Below, piece after piece: positions 1 through 12,557 of a stretch of DNA of 64,000 nucleotides. The DNA lies in NCBI GenBank assembly GCA_025331565.1, contig JAFREQ010000069.1:868001-932000 (forward strand), given 5' to 3'. Source of the DNA: Holacanthus passer (lineage: Eukaryota > Chordata > Actinopteri > Pomacanthidae). The position numbers and the translations under genes are program-made. Below the pieces are notes generated by a model. The model searched no databases. It saw nothing but the letters and a program-made list of their open reading frames with translations, and was not told where the DNA came from. How positions within the stretch are numbered: position 1 is the stretch's first letter; each line of letters begins with the position of its first letter.

Positions 1-319
1 TCTTTCCACTCCTTCCTCCACTGCAGAGACCCCTGTGTGACTGACATTCAACCTCCAACCTTCCAACCTCCCCCACCCACTTACGCACCTGCTCCTATTT
101 CTTTACCATTAGCCTTACAGAATACGATATATACCTGTCCACACTTCACACCCTAGCTGTCATCTTTGCCCATGTGAACCCCGTCTGTCTGAAACCCTGT
201 GCGTCTTCTGGAATTCTGCCCCTTAGTCTGATCCCAACATATATAGCTTCTTTTCCAACATACTCTGGTGTCACTTCTCGGCTTTACAATATGGACGGCA
301 TCCTCTGTCCTTAAACCCT
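1..319. other. No gene recognised
   Basis: This is unique-looking sequence with a pyrimidine-rich left edge. I see no splice-bounded coding exon, RNA gene or clear repeat. The minus-strand reading may continue the LINE fragment to its right, but I cannot recognise conserved residues in it. Confidence 0.5.
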
Positions 320-540
320 CGACGTGGACAAGGAACTCCAAAAAACACCTTTAACAGAGGTGGAACAGAGAAGGAATCTCCCTCCCTCAATGTTTGGTTT
401 TCGCCATGTTTCACATAAACCAATCATGTCCAGATTATGCTCAAGGATCAAATCATTTATCAGTAAGGCCGTGGTAGACAATGCTGTGATATTTGAGTGT
501 CTTGCTGGGGCAGCATTTTCCTTTTGCACATAATTGCCAG
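320..540 (-). mobile_element. LINE endonuclease-domain fragment
   Basis: Read on the minus strand, about 65 codons resemble the start of the apurinic-type endonuclease domain of fish L2/Rex-like non-LTR retrotransposons. Visible pieces are a stretch reading LLINDLILEHNLDMIGLCET followed by WRKPN, which matches the 'NDLI...D..GLCETWLKP' pattern of that domain. No reverse transcriptase follows nearby, so it is a truncated, dead copy. Family assignment is from memory of the motif; the exact clade is uncertain. Confidence 0.7.
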
Positions 541-2500
541 TGACCATCCTAACTGCATTACTCCAGTGATTAAATCCATGTAACAAACATTTAAGTTGAC
601 AAGTACTTATGTAAAAATCCTGATTTTCCCATTCAAGTTTGCTATAACAGGTATAACAAATAAGGACGTATTATTATTAGTAATATGGTAACACAGCAGT
701 GATGTGTACATTAGATGATGATGATTAGATGACTGAATAAAATATAGAAATTGAATTGAAATTAACAAATTCATTGCTATATTGATCAAGTAACAAAAAA
801 ATGTTAAAATAATAACTATGTAATAAAATAATCATAGACTGTAATAAATGTGTTTAATTGTGTATTTTGACCTTTTAATACATAAAACTGTTTGCTTTTC
901 ATTTGTGCAGTGTGTCTTTGACCTACATTCAGCCAATTAAATGTAATTTACAAAAGACATTTTTGGGAGACAGTTTGGAGGAGAGGGGTCCATAACTGAT
1001 ATTTAAGTACATACATATACAGTAGATACAGATAGAGATATCAATAGTGCATCACCTTTTTTGCTTCATCAGTAGGCAGCACAGCCGTCTTTCACTAACA
1101 ACAGACCTATTTCACAGACATCTTGACATGTTACAGTAGGACAAGCAGGGTTGTAAATAATAAGATGAATGATGACTGAATTCCAGGAGTCTAGAATGGG
1201 GGCCATCACAGGCCCACATTTTGTTACAGTGCACACTACCTGCAGATCTCAATTTTCTTCCAGCTCACTGTTTATGCTTTGAAACTCAAGACCACTTCGT
1301 TAGGTCAACTGAGGACACAAGAGGCTTTCTGTGACCCAAAGCCTCCATAACTCAAACTCTTCAATTACATGTAATGCAATATTCCTTTAATTCCTATCAC
1401 CCAATTACACAGTGACATGGTCTATAACTTTCCCCACTGTGGGACAAATAAAGGTATAAAGGTATATCACCCAATGGCACAGTCTGATACACTGTGTAAG
1501 AGCTGTCATATAGAATTAATTAGAATTACTTAGTTTATTGATTTAAATATTACAATACGAATATATATTCTTGTAAACACTATTCCATATTATACAAATC
1601 TGTCTATATAAAATTCCTAGACAACATGTCCCAATATTTTAGTAAGTAAGTAAGTTAGTAATAGACTTTGTTGTCTGTGTCTATAAATAATGAACTCAGA
1701 TATATCTTACTAACATCATTTGAGATTTACTCAAATTTTACTCCGATCTCCGGAGTCTGCAGCGTGTACATGCAATGCATCCTGTATGTCAATGAAACAC
1801 TAACTTAGGTATTGCTCAGGCGTACAACACCATCTTCATTGTTCAGTGCAGAGCCATGTAAATTTAATACTCAAATGATCTTCAATATTGAGAGCATTGC
1901 TTTTGGGGATGGATAATTCATTCAGGCTTTAGTTCACTATATGTCTTGCACTTGCTTTCTTTATTTGCTCATATTCTTGTGAGACCTTTTCTTGGTCGGT
2001 ACTACAGCAGTCCACAGTGTACTCATGGGTCAGTTCTGGTCCTACATGTCAACCCTTTTCTCTTAACTAAAACAAAAAAAATGTGATCATATTACACCAA
2101 TTGTGGCTTCACGTCACTAGCTCCCTGTTCATGTCAGATCAGACTTAGTTTATCTGATGTCGGAACTGAGAGTTTATACTTGATGTAAAATGTTTGACAG
2201 ATTTATATAGCAGCTAAATGAGGGGCTCAGCTGCTGTCTTGCACTGCAGACCTGTCCTGAAGATGGCCTGCCTCACTTTGAGGTGGCACTCTCTCATGTC
2301 CCAAGAACCAAGCAGAGCTGAGGTGACTTGTCTATTGTTCTTCTACTGACACCTTGTGGTGGATTCATCACATTACATTTGCTCTACTCACTTCCAAAGG
2401 TTGGCTCAAGCAGATCATTTTAGTCCCATGTAGGAGTTAAGTCAGTGTTAAGACTGTGAAAAAGGATGCACTCAAACATGGGGATGAGGTAATCTGTTCA
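541..2500. other. AT-rich intergenic, no gene seen
   Basis: AT-rich sequence with no coding exon I can support. Around 1430-1465 a short stretch (tttccccactgtgggacaaa followed by taaagg) resembles the 3' end of the retroposon family seen better at 19900, 25070 and 43425, here without the pentanucleotide tail. Confidence 0.5.
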
Positions 2501-2509
2501 TGTCACACA

Positions 2510-2514
2510 AACAA

Positions 2515-2554
<40 letters not shown>

Positions 2555-2594
2555 TTTAGCAGCAGCTCTTACCTATTTGACTCATTACAAACAT

Positions 2595-2652
<58 letters not shown>
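2510..2652. repeat. CA, GA and CT microsatellites
   Basis: A CA run (about 2513-2530) passes into a GA run (about 2531-2554). After roughly 45 bases of ordinary sequence a pure CT run occupies 2601-2652. The long open reading frame across them is an artefact of the repeats. Confidence 0.95.
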
Positions 2653-2656
<4 letters not shown>

Positions 2657-5600
2657 TTATTGCCATGACCATTATTAAATTCTGTATTGCCAAAGTATTT
2701 TGTTCTGCAAATAATAATAATTCTGATTGTAAGAAAAAAGAACAGGTGCTGTTTTTTTTAATATACTATAATAAAAGAGAAGCAATAATAAAATAAATAA
2801 ATGTACAGGATAAGATAATGAGACACATGGAAGAGAGATGAGATGACAATCAATAAGCTCAGAGTTCAGTACAGTTCCATGTGTCCTTCAGGCAGTGGCA
2901 TGCTCTGAAATATTTTGCTGTTTTCATGCCAATGTCATTGGTTTTCTCCATGTAAATATTGAATTTAGTTTTGATCTGAGAGTGTGTCAGGTTTTTGTTT
3001 GTGTTCTACATGCTGCTGTGTAGCAGGAGTCACTGTCCTGTCTCTACCTCTTGTTGGCAGAGTGACACAGTACTATGTGTTCTCTGGGTTGCCCGGTTTG
3101 TCTGTGTCCACTTGGCCAGGCAGTGGTCACTTGGTATTTGTGGTGTTTGTGTATTGAGCTCATTCTCAGGTTCTGGTCACTCACAGTACCCAGATAATCT
3201 GCCACTTGGTAAGGTATGCTTCAGTGCTAAATAACAAAGAGATTTACTTTGAGGTTTTGAGCAGATGTCCAGTTGTTGATGTACTTTTTCTTTTTTCACA
3301 CTTCATCCTTTTCCTCTCTCTCTCTTGTTTTTCATTAACTCTCCTGAAGATTATTCTGATCATTTAGTTGTTAGCCATTTAGTCCTTCCATTCTACAATA
3401 CTCTGTGGTGGAATTTTTGATTACAGGCGTTGTACCATGTATAAACCACATGGGGGCGTGTCTTCACTGTGCATGTTGTTTAAAAGAAGAACTCTGGGTA
3501 ATTTTTCTTCATCATCATTGAAACCTATGAAAAGTGTAAATTCAAGTAAAAGTACCAACAGTATGTATTTACTCCAGTTAAAAGCTCATCAAAGTTACAG
3601 GCTTGTGTTATTAAGTACCCTTGCCCATATGGTGCTTCTATGTCTAATGCACTGTTAAGTATCTGTTCACTCAGTGCTGGTGATTCTATAGGGTGAGCCA
3701 ACCCACATGCTGGAGGTATGTGGTTAACTGCCGTCACACAGTGCAAAGCAGTGTGGCTCAGTGGGGTGGTTAAATGATGGAGTACAGTTGTGCAGTGCAA
3801 CAACTTTCATTACATGTGGTCTGTGCATGAATGAAAAAGAGTAAGTATTTATCCACTTCATTGCTTGTAGTATTGTATTGTCTTGTGTGGATGCTGCTAA
3901 AGATGAATTCTGTTTACAATTATTGGAGTTTAAGAGACATGTAGTCATATTCTTATTCCTATTATTTTTGTAGATTATTGATTTTTGTTTAGATTGGGTT
4001 TGGTATTACTGTGTATATAATAATCTGTTATTGCATGACTACTGAAATATCTGTATGTGTATTACTACAAAGGGAAGAAGTAAACAGCATGTCAACCATC
4101 TCTCAACCAACACACAGAGGTGAACCTAGTGAAAAACACACAGAATTAGTACCCAGGCTGAGCATATTCCTATCAGCTCCACGATGGTTCAAGTTGTGGT
4201 AGAACAGATCAGTGCCAATGAATCCTATTCTGCATTGTAGTAAGTACAGGCAAATCTCTTTGCTATCAACATGAGTTGTGTGTTAGGTGCAGGTAATGGA
4301 AATGACATGTTGGGAAAAGAGGATAACCTCACACTAAGTTCCAATAATTTCACTCTATCACCAACCTTTCAACCACACTTCTCTCTCAAGGCAAAGTTCT
4401 TCAAATTGAAAGCCAGTAGATGAGGTCATGGGTCCAAAACGGTCTCTTCCTTTGAGATGACCAAAATTAGCTCCAGTCAGGGTTCTCATGGCACATTTCA
4501 TCATGGCAAGAATTTCCACAATGAGTTTTGAAAGTGAAAGAAAGTGCATTAATAAAGAATTGTAGACCTCCTTTGAAATTCTAATGTTGACTTATGGAAG
4601 ACGTGAATTCCAAAAATTAATAACATAAATAAAAATACATACATATTTTTTTCTGACATCAAAGCAAACCTCCTCCATTGCACACACCGAATACAGTTAG
4701 TAGGCCTACACACAGTTCAGTTACTATCAGATGTACTTTATGTTATAGAACATTTTAAAAGGCTTAAAAAGATAAAAACTATGGTTTACAATTAACGATA
4801 AAAAAAAAATCTGACAGATACACTTGGGACTCAAATACTAGCAGATTTTAGGACTAGAAACTTTATGTACAACACCCAATGTGTAAACCGCTGGAATACT
4901 GAATTCTCTTCATATAACTCTCACATTACCAAACAAAAAAAAAACAAAACAATGTCTCACACTGTATTAATATATATATATATATATATATAGTTTCACA
5001 TGAAGGATTTCTCCACCACAAGCACATACAGGTGGAGGTGTATCACCTCATTGAAATGCAAAGACCCGCAGAGCTAATTCCACGAATATGTGCGCTGCAT
5101 TTCATTTTTCATCTTGGTGAATTATTTATGTTGATGTATAGCCTTTGACAACAAACAGTATGTTTCTGTAATTATGGTAATGTGGAATAAAGGCACGTTA
5201 CTGCATTCATCTATGAGGTGTTTTTCTAGTGAGAAACCTGAAAAGTTTGAAAGACAAGTGTCACTGTTTGTCATTGAACTAGCATACAAAGACTCAATAT
5301 TTAAAACGAGGTGAAATGAATCACTCACTAACAGGCAGTCTATAAGTGGCATGTCAACTTCCCTCTAAATGAGTACCAACGTATAAAGTCTGACATTCTT
5401 TCTACTGATGACAATGACTTGTTTTACTACTTTTCTTCAGAGTCTTGGTTGAATAGTGCTTGGGTAATAACTTATAGCACTTATAGCACAACTTATAGAT
5501 AGTCATCTCATTGGCTGAACTGAACATCATTGGGTGGAGCCAAAGAATTAGTTTTAATAGGCCTTTCTCACAGTGGAAAAACTCCAGTGTAACTAATAGC

Positions 5601-8160
5601 AGTACAATAGTTAAATGCCTTCATCAATGATCAGGCTTATATTTATCAGTACATTTAATTTGTAGTTACACCACGGAAATGAATTGATTCTCTGTGAATT
5701 TTTCTCTCACCATATCGCCAGACAAGAATATTTATGTTGGACCATTCAGCAAAACCTCAGATCACATTCAGTGGCAACAATTATTTTTTATATCCAGTGC
5801 CAACATTATTTAAATTATTTCTGTGTATCTGTGTATGACAACTACAGTATGCTATAGAATACCCTGTGGTGTTAACTTGTAAAAAATAAATATATAAATT
5901 AATGTTATGTTTATATTCAGTGTGTAAAACACATGTGAGAAACACTCCTACAGAGTTGTCCTTAAGTGGCACATGCTTAAATTTATCATACGAAATTCAT
6001 GTATAAATAGCTTGACTCATTTGACTTCAAGATTATAGTGCCTTAATTTGAATTCATTTGTTTAAACTAGTTTAAATACAAAAAAATGGTCCAAAAAACT
6101 GGTCTCACAAACGCACCTCTCCTCATGAACAGCTGCCACTCATCAGGCTGGGCGATTTGTGACAACTTTGTCTAGTAAAGAGAGTTTGGTGAATCTAAAT
6201 TGGAACACTTGTACAAATAAACCTTGGAATAAAATGTTTTTGTTTGAGGCCCATCAGGTATCATTGAGGCCTCACAAACATTTTGTCATAAAACATTTGC
6301 AAAACCATTTTCAAAACATATTTTAAATCTGACATGCTAGCTAGCAGTCTTCTTCCCTGCATTTGTTGGTACGTTTATAAAAATTTTGGCACATTACCAC
6401 CACCAACTGTTGATCAGTAGAATAGCATGAAACCAGTGTATTCTTGCCCAAGTAGTAATTTATTTGAAAACACTGCCTCCTACTGGTGTAAAGGTAATGC
6501 CTTTTATGCAACTGAAGAGGCCATTTAGTCTGATGCCTCAGTAGTGCAATTAGCAGTAACACACGTCCACATCCATCCCCTGTGCCATCACCCCTGACAT
6601 AGATCTATGAGTCTGAAAACAATTATTTCATATTCATTTCTTTGGCTGGTTATTTTAGAGGAAGACGTTTAGTTTGATATATTTTACATAATGAAAATGG
6701 GTAAAGTGAGTTACTTTTCTTCACTGAAGCTTTGTTTACTTAAGGTTTGTGTATTTTTATTTATTTACTTACTTACTTCAACACAAATGTCACCATTTGA
6801 TGCACTATCAAAATCTAAATCAGTGAGTGCAGAAGTGAACAGCTTTTTACAGACTTTTTAGAACAGCTTTTTACAGACTGCAGCTCCTCGCATCATCAGG
6901 CAGGGCGTTCCATTGATTTGTGGCTGTTAAAAAAGAAAGTTATTTGCCCACATGCAGTGCGGCAAATTGTTGTGGTACAATTTTGTATAGAGGATATTCT
7001 GGAGGATCTAATGGAATTTACTGAGGGAGTGTACACACATAGTGTCACATAACGGAGGAGAGGTCAAACCATTTTACATTTTATAAACCAGTTACCTTTA
7101 CAGTCAGGGAAAGACTGTGATTACAGCTAACGACAAGGTGATGTTAATTATTGTCACATGAACTCCAATCTCTTTCATGAAAACCTGATGCCTGACACAC
7201 CCATCTATCAGCCCGAGCTCCACACCATTACAATCCACCTTGCCACATAAAGGGAACATTACCTCCTGCAATGGCACTAAACATTAGCATTAAATGTAAA
7301 TGGTGACATTTGAAATTGTTCCATGTGAACAAAATTCTTATCTCATATCTCACATTTAAAGGTGACCTAGTAGAACAGGTATATATCCCCAGAGAAGGAT
7401 CACACTAATATCTCGTTTGGCTCCTAACAACATATGAGCGGACGCTGAATTCTGATGATGGATACACAAAATATTGTTAGACTATGCCTTGTTGTCCTGA
7501 AGGTGACCTGCCGAGCTTCCACAATCACAAATATCAAGTCATTTACCTTTTTATATTCATACTTATATTTTGACTTTTCATTTTGCCAGCCAACCCAATT
7601 TGCTGACAAACTGTTTGTTTCCACCTCTAAGAAAGTTTCATTATAATTCAATTTCATCAGAAAAAAATTCCATAGCATTAACGACTTTGCAACAACCAAA
7701 GTACCAAATGGTGTACTGTATGTACTGTAAACATTTCATAATTTTTTGGAACGTTGTGATGTCTTCTTTCCTCTTCTCCAAAACTCTTGAGGAACTGGGG
7801 AGACCCTGCCTCATCTCTGTTACTGTCCACTTCTCCAACAGCAAGCGAGATGTATGTAGTGCTCTTACACCTTAAGTGATGTTTATATGGAGCACTTGTG
7901 TGTGGAGGCTGTGATATAAACTGAGCTCAGCCTGCAGTCAGACTTACTCTGCTGTAATCCAAACCATGCAGTCTGACCCAGGAAGGGTATTTACTCACAC
8001 TGTAAACCCATGGAAGTATGGGAGATGCAGAGGAGGTGGAGGGTTGGGGAGGTTGAGGGGGAAGTGCAAGGAGTATGTGTGGGGGTGGGGGGGTGCTGAA
8101 AACAGAAGAACAGAAAAAAGGGAGACGTCTTTTGCTCATGTGTATAAGCGTGTCTGTGGT
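2653..8160. other. Gene-poor stretch
   Basis: No exon-like open frame with splice sites was recognised. It contains a TA run at about 4970-4992 and scattered homopolymers. The short open frames have no recognisable family and no codon pattern. Confidence 0.45.
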
Positions 8161-8167
8161 CGAAACT

Positions 8168-8720
8168 TGTGTGTGTGTGTGTGTGTGTGTGTGTGCATAT
8201 GCAGTGGTACCTGTGCTCTGTCTCAATCTGTCAGCTGCTCTGACACTGAGATCTATCTTGCAGCAGTGGGCAGGAGAGAGGGAAAGAGAGGACAGTAATT
8301 AAACCTTTTGGCAGATGATGGGTGTGCATGTGTGTGTGTGTGTGTATGTGCACATGTGTCTTTCTCTCCATATGAATGTGTATGCATCCGTGCTTGTATT
8401 TGTGTGCAAATGCGTGTAAGTGCAAACTCATTCCACCATGTGCTATGTGCAGGTTTGTGCGTGTGTTTGTGTGTGTATTTAAATATGTGTGTGCAAATTT
8501 ACTGTTGCCTGTTTGAGTATGTAGGTGTTAACAGTGTGCATGTATTTTTGTGTGTATTTGTATGTATTTGCAATAGTCTCTGCATGTGTGTCCCAACATG
8601 CATGTGTCCACATGTGTGCACAAAATAGTGTTTACATACTAGTATGTCTATGAGTGTAAAAAGAAAACGTGTGTGTGTGTGCATGTGTGTGTGCAGGTGT
8701 ATGTGTGTGTGACATTTTTA
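8168..8720. repeat. GT microsatellite and degenerate GT-rich tract
   Basis: A pure GT run at about 8168-8195 is followed by several hundred bases of imperfect GT-rich sequence with shorter runs near 8328-8345 and 8669-8715. All open frames over this tract on both strands are repeat-derived. Confidence 0.9.
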
Positions 8721-8744
8721 TTACCAGAGGAAGGAAGCAATATC

Positions 8745-8990
8745 TTGTCTACATGGCCAGACGTGGGTGACAAAATGGCGTCTTAATTTCCTTCAGGGAA
8801 CAGTGACTCTCTCAATCAACTGCACATCAGCACTAAACTCAATCACCCAGCAGGCCGAGCTTCAGGCCCAGGCCACGTTTCACATTTGCGTGAGCCTAAT
8901 GTTTATTTACAGCTGAAAACCCAGAGCAGTCTTTACGTTATTGTGCACAGATCACATTTCATTCCGTATGACAATAATGAAGTCAGGAGT
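8745..8990. promoter_or_regulatory. Candidate non-coding conserved block
   Basis: A block of high-complexity, non-repetitive sequence directly follows the degenerate GT tract and differs in composition from the AT-rich surroundings. It has no long open frame. It could be a regulatory element in the flank of tlx1, but that is inference; cross-species alignment would decide. Confidence 0.25.
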
Positions 8991-10009
8991 GGGTCAAGTT
9001 GAGGAGTGGAGCAGTGTTTGTTGAAAGCCATGTCAAGAGGCTGAGTGTTGGAATTTGTTTAGTTTTCATTAAGAATTAAGACGAGTTGCTTCAGGTTCCA
9101 GATGGAGGATCAGGACTGCAGTGCAGACCTAAAACAAACACGTGTAACAAGTTAAGTATTAAACTGGAAGTCAGGGTTTTCCTGAAATTAATCCATTCGA
9201 TGTTTGAATCCAAATTAAACAGACAACAGCCCTGTATTCCAGTTGTGCCTTGTTTTTAAATGCAGGGTCGGCTCCAACAACTATGAAATAAAACAATAAA
9301 ACTATATATATGTGTGTGTGTGTTGTTGTGGAACTTGTAGAATGAAATAGAGACTTCTGCCGGCCAACAAGGTTTTTTAAAATTTTCTTTGCAAAGGTCA
9401 ATCAGTACACGAGCGGTCAGAATGAAAAAAGAACCCGAACATGGGGAGACCTAAACATTTATATCTGAGGAACGCCCCCTAAGGTATGTTTCACACTCTT
9501 TTGTCTGCTGCAGGTATTGGCACTGGGGCAGGGTTTTGCATCCAGGTGGGAGGTTTAAGAGGTCTAGACATCACAATTTGAAACACAAAAGGACCTGGTA
9601 TCTTGGTGAGAAAGCAGGAGGTGGGGCATCTCAGGTAGTCGAATACAAAGAAATTTAAATTGTAATTACAGTGTATACATATAATATCATAATTTTGAAA
9701 TGTATGGCTTCTGTTGAGTTTTGGTTGATTTGTTTTGTTTTTCTGCCAACATGCCTGTCATCAAGAGTTTGATCACCCTCATTTTCATTGAAAGTTAAGA
9801 AAGACTTTGTGTCTTGAGGATGTTTGTAATACCTCTAATTTAAAGTCGGAGGGAATAGAGTATTTTCTTTACACAAACACCAACATATTCATCTACTCCA
9901 AATGCAAAACCTTTTTTTCATATTTCAAATTGCAAAATAAAGATAGATTGAAAAACAAAGGGTTGAAAAAAAGGATAGCTGAAGGTTCTGGCTCCTATTC
10001 TACTTTTGG
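8991..10009. other. Intergenic, no gene seen
   Basis: Mixed AT-rich sequence with a short TATG/TG run at 9303-9324. No gene or clear mobile element was recognised before the LINE fragment. Confidence 0.45.
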
Positions 10010-10870
10010 AGACTATAGGAACCACAAGCCTGCATTCTGGGACTGCCGTGTTCTAGTGGGGTAATAGGGTACTATGAGATATGATGGTGTCTGACCATTA
10101 AGGGCTGTGAAGGTGAGAGAAGGATTTTCAATTCTATTCAGCAAGTGAAGAGATGCTGAAATGGGAGACATATGATCTCTTTTGCTAGTTCTTGTCAGTA
10201 CATGTGCAGCAGCATTCTGGATCAACTGGAGAGTCTTTCGAGACTAATTGGTGCAACCTGATAATAAGGAATCTCAAGGCTGGCAGGCTACAAGGCAGTT
10301 TTTATAATGTGAGAGTTAAAGGACATATCCTGATGAAAGATAACTCCAAGATTCCTCACAGTGGTGCTGGAGGCCAGAGCAATGCCATCTAGAATAACCA
10401 TATCTTTAGATAAAGTGTTTTGGAGGTGCTTGGGGCCAGTACAACAACATCAGTTTTGTTTGAGTTTAACAGCACAAAATTGCAGGTCATCCAGGTTTTT
10501 ATGTCCTTAAGGCCTGCATGAAGTTTAGCTAATTGGTTGGTTTCATCTGTTTTGAGCAACAGATATAATTGGGTATCATGTGCATAACAAAGAAAGTTAA
10601 TGGAGTGTTTCCTAACACTATTGCCTAAAGGAAGCATATACAAGGTAGAAACAGAATTGGCCCACGCATAGAACCTTGTGGAACACTGTGAGTAAATTTG
10701 CATGCATGGACAATTCATTGTTTACATGTACAAGATGAAATTGATCTGATAAATAGGACTTAAACCCGCTTCCTTTAATGCTAATTAAATGTTCCAGTCT
10801 CTGTATCAGGATGTGATGGTCAATAGTGTTGAATGCAACACGAAGATCTAACAGTCTACAGACAGTACAA
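10010..10870 (-). mobile_element. Decayed LINE reverse transcriptase (L2/Rex-like)
   Basis: On the minus strand from about 10870 downwards the translation follows the reverse transcriptase of fish L2/Rex-like LINEs across several frames. The first part resembles 'LD..AAFDTIDH.ILLQRLEH', then 'FKSYLSD' and 'FVHVNNE'. The catalytic region reads CYAHDTQLYL, where active elements have YADD. It continues with 'NQLAKLHAGLKDIKTWMT.NF.LLNS.KT' (10389-10600), then the C-terminal 'IQNAAAHVLTRTSKRDH..P' and 'IVPYYPTRT..SQNAGL' (10013-10225). Frame shifts, stops and a missing middle portion near 10226-10300 show that it is dead. The family is recognised from motif memory. Confidence 0.85.
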
Positions 10871-11525
10871 ACATGTCTTCAAAACAATGAAATATGTCTA
10901 CTCCTTGTGAGAACTTGAAACCATCAGAAATATATCTATATGAAAAATGCTGAAACATGGAAGCATACAAGCATGACAGTAGCACAAGTAGAGAAGACAG
11001 ACGCAAAGTAGGCCAGTTGACAATATCTATTGCATTTAAAGGATTTAGCTATTTTTTTCTAAATGAACCAAAACATTTTTTGTTGAAAACCATGTTTATA
11101 TTCATATAATAAGATAATGGAAAATAAATACTTTTGTTATTAGAACCAAAACTCAGGTACTGTATATGCCACAGTGTGATTGGTGGTTAACCAAGGCATT
11201 GGTGCCTCAAGAAGGTTTAGAGAGACTTTGCTACAATGCCGAAAAACAATGAAAATGTATTAATATATATTGTATCTACAAACACCACAATATTGTGTGT
11301 TCAGGCTCAGGTCTTGTCATGGATAACCTGTGTTGTACAAATCACTTTTACAATAAATATGCAATCAATCAAACTGCATCATATCAGAAATAGACAACAC
11401 TGACTGGACCAGATCTAATTGTCACTAGAAAGACAACATGTGCTTCATACAGCAGTATAACCTGACTGATATTTGAAGACCAGACCACATACATCTCCCA
11501 TCCCTATCCTGCCCCCACCTGGTTC
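10871..11525. other. Intergenic, no gene seen
   Basis: AT-rich sequence between the LINE remnant and a cluster of microsatellites. Nothing further recognised. Confidence 0.45.
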
Positions 11526-11531
11526 ATCAGC

Positions 11532-11556
11532 TGTGTGTGTGTGTGTGTGTGTGTGT
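11532..11556. repeat. GT microsatellite
   Basis: Pure GT run. It opens a dense cluster of simple repeats that continues to 12555. Confidence 0.95.
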
Positions 11557-11574
11557 TTGAGTGTGTGTAAGTGG

Positions 11575-11690
11575 GCGGCTGTGTGCTGCCGCGGCCAGCT
11601 TTGAGAGGGTAATCCATCTCCATCACTTAAATGATTATCCCCATTAATCTGCTGTAAAGTAATAAAGTAAACACCATTCTCTCCTACTCC
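11575..11690. promoter_or_regulatory. Candidate regulatory block with ATTA cores
   Basis: A short complex block with several homeodomain-type cores (TTAAATGATTATCC, CATTAATC) lies between a GT run and a TCC run. It is non-coding by frame. The regulatory role is inferred from composition only. Confidence 0.25.
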
Positions 11691-11710
11691 CCTCCTCTTC
11701 CTCCTTCCTC

Positions 11711-11731
11711 TCCTCCTCCTCCTCCTCCTCC
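11711..11731. repeat. TCC trinucleotide repeat
   Basis: Seven TCC units in a pyrimidine-rich context. Confidence 0.9.
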
Positions 11732-11896
11732 GCCTCTGCTCTGGATAGAGGTTCATTAAGTCTTTAGTACATTAATACGTCTTCATGTCCCCCCACTGTT
11801 CCTATCACCTGGTGCTTGGGGCCCCAAGAGGCCCTAGTCTCTCTTTCTCGGTGTCTTTGTGTATAAAAAGAAAGGAAAGAAGAGAAGGAAGCTGCT

Positions 11897-11897
<1 letters not shown>

Positions 11898-11940
<43 letters not shown>

Positions 11941-11941
11941 C

Positions 11942-11974
<33 letters not shown>
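11898..11974. repeat. GT then GA compound microsatellite
   Basis: A GT run with two GC interruptions (11898-11953) runs directly into a GA run (11954-11974). Confidence 0.95.
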
Positions 11975-12043
11975 TATAGTATATAGTAGAGACTGTGTGT
12001 GGATGATTCTTATAAGTGTGTGTTGACATGAGAGAGAAAGAGT

Positions 12044-12045
<2 letters not shown>

Positions 12046-12081
<36 letters not shown>
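12046..12081. repeat. GT microsatellite
   Basis: Pure GT run of about 18 units. Confidence 0.95.
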
Positions 12082-12082
<1 letters not shown>

Positions 12083-12094
12083 CTTTGTAAGAGT

Positions 12095-12310
12095 GCCACT
12101 GAGTCAAGATGATGAGCTCAGTGGATTTAATTTTGCGGTGCGGGACTCAGATGGCCCCGGCGGTCGCCACGGTAATTTGCCTGATCAGGTTAGAGAATCA
12201 TTGCTGTTGGTGATCAATCATCCAGGTTGTCACAGTGACTTGGGGCCTGTTCGGCATGGAGTCGCTTGTAATTGGCGCTAGATTGATGTGGCCATGTTTC
12301 CCTAGCATGT
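12095..12310. promoter_or_regulatory. Candidate conserved non-coding block
   Basis: About 215 bases of complex sequence with higher GC content sit between microsatellites. Visible motifs include ATCAATCA at 12213-12220 (reverse complement TGATTGAT, the classic PBX-HOX composite site), a TAATTGGCGC stretch near 12270, and several ATTA/TAAT cores. The plus-strand open frame across it starts inside the GT repeat and has no splice context, so I regard it as non-coding. An enhancer role is inference. Confidence 0.35.
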
Positions 12311-12352
12311 CAAACAAAAGTTTGTTCAATTATAGGTTGTTAAAATCCTCCT

Positions 12353-12417
12353 ACACACACACACACACACACATCTGAGTATGAGTTCCTTTTGTGTGTG
12401 CGTGTGTGTGTGTGTAG
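12353..12417. repeat. CA and GT microsatellites
   Basis: A CA run (12353-12373) and, about 20 bases later, an imperfect GT run (12394-12417). Confidence 0.9.
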
Positions 12418-12522
12418 GCTTAAGAGGAACACACACGCTAGGCAGGCAGTGCTTTGCTGTGCAGTCCCTTGGTGGGAGGATGACAGTGACAGGACAGCAA
12501 ACAAGAGGAGTGTGTGCGTGTG

Positions 12523-12525
<3 letters not shown>

Positions 12526-12554
<29 letters not shown>
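12526..12554. repeat. AG microsatellite
   Basis: Pure AG run, the last of the 11.5-12.6 kb repeat cluster. Confidence 0.95.

Positions 12555-12555
<1 letters not shown>

Positions 12556-12557
<2 letters not shown>

Noticed and set aside
11805..12107. His/Thr-rich frames over GT/CA runs
   Set aside because: Pure microsatellite translation, as also at 8.1-8.6, 17.6 and 20.2 kb.
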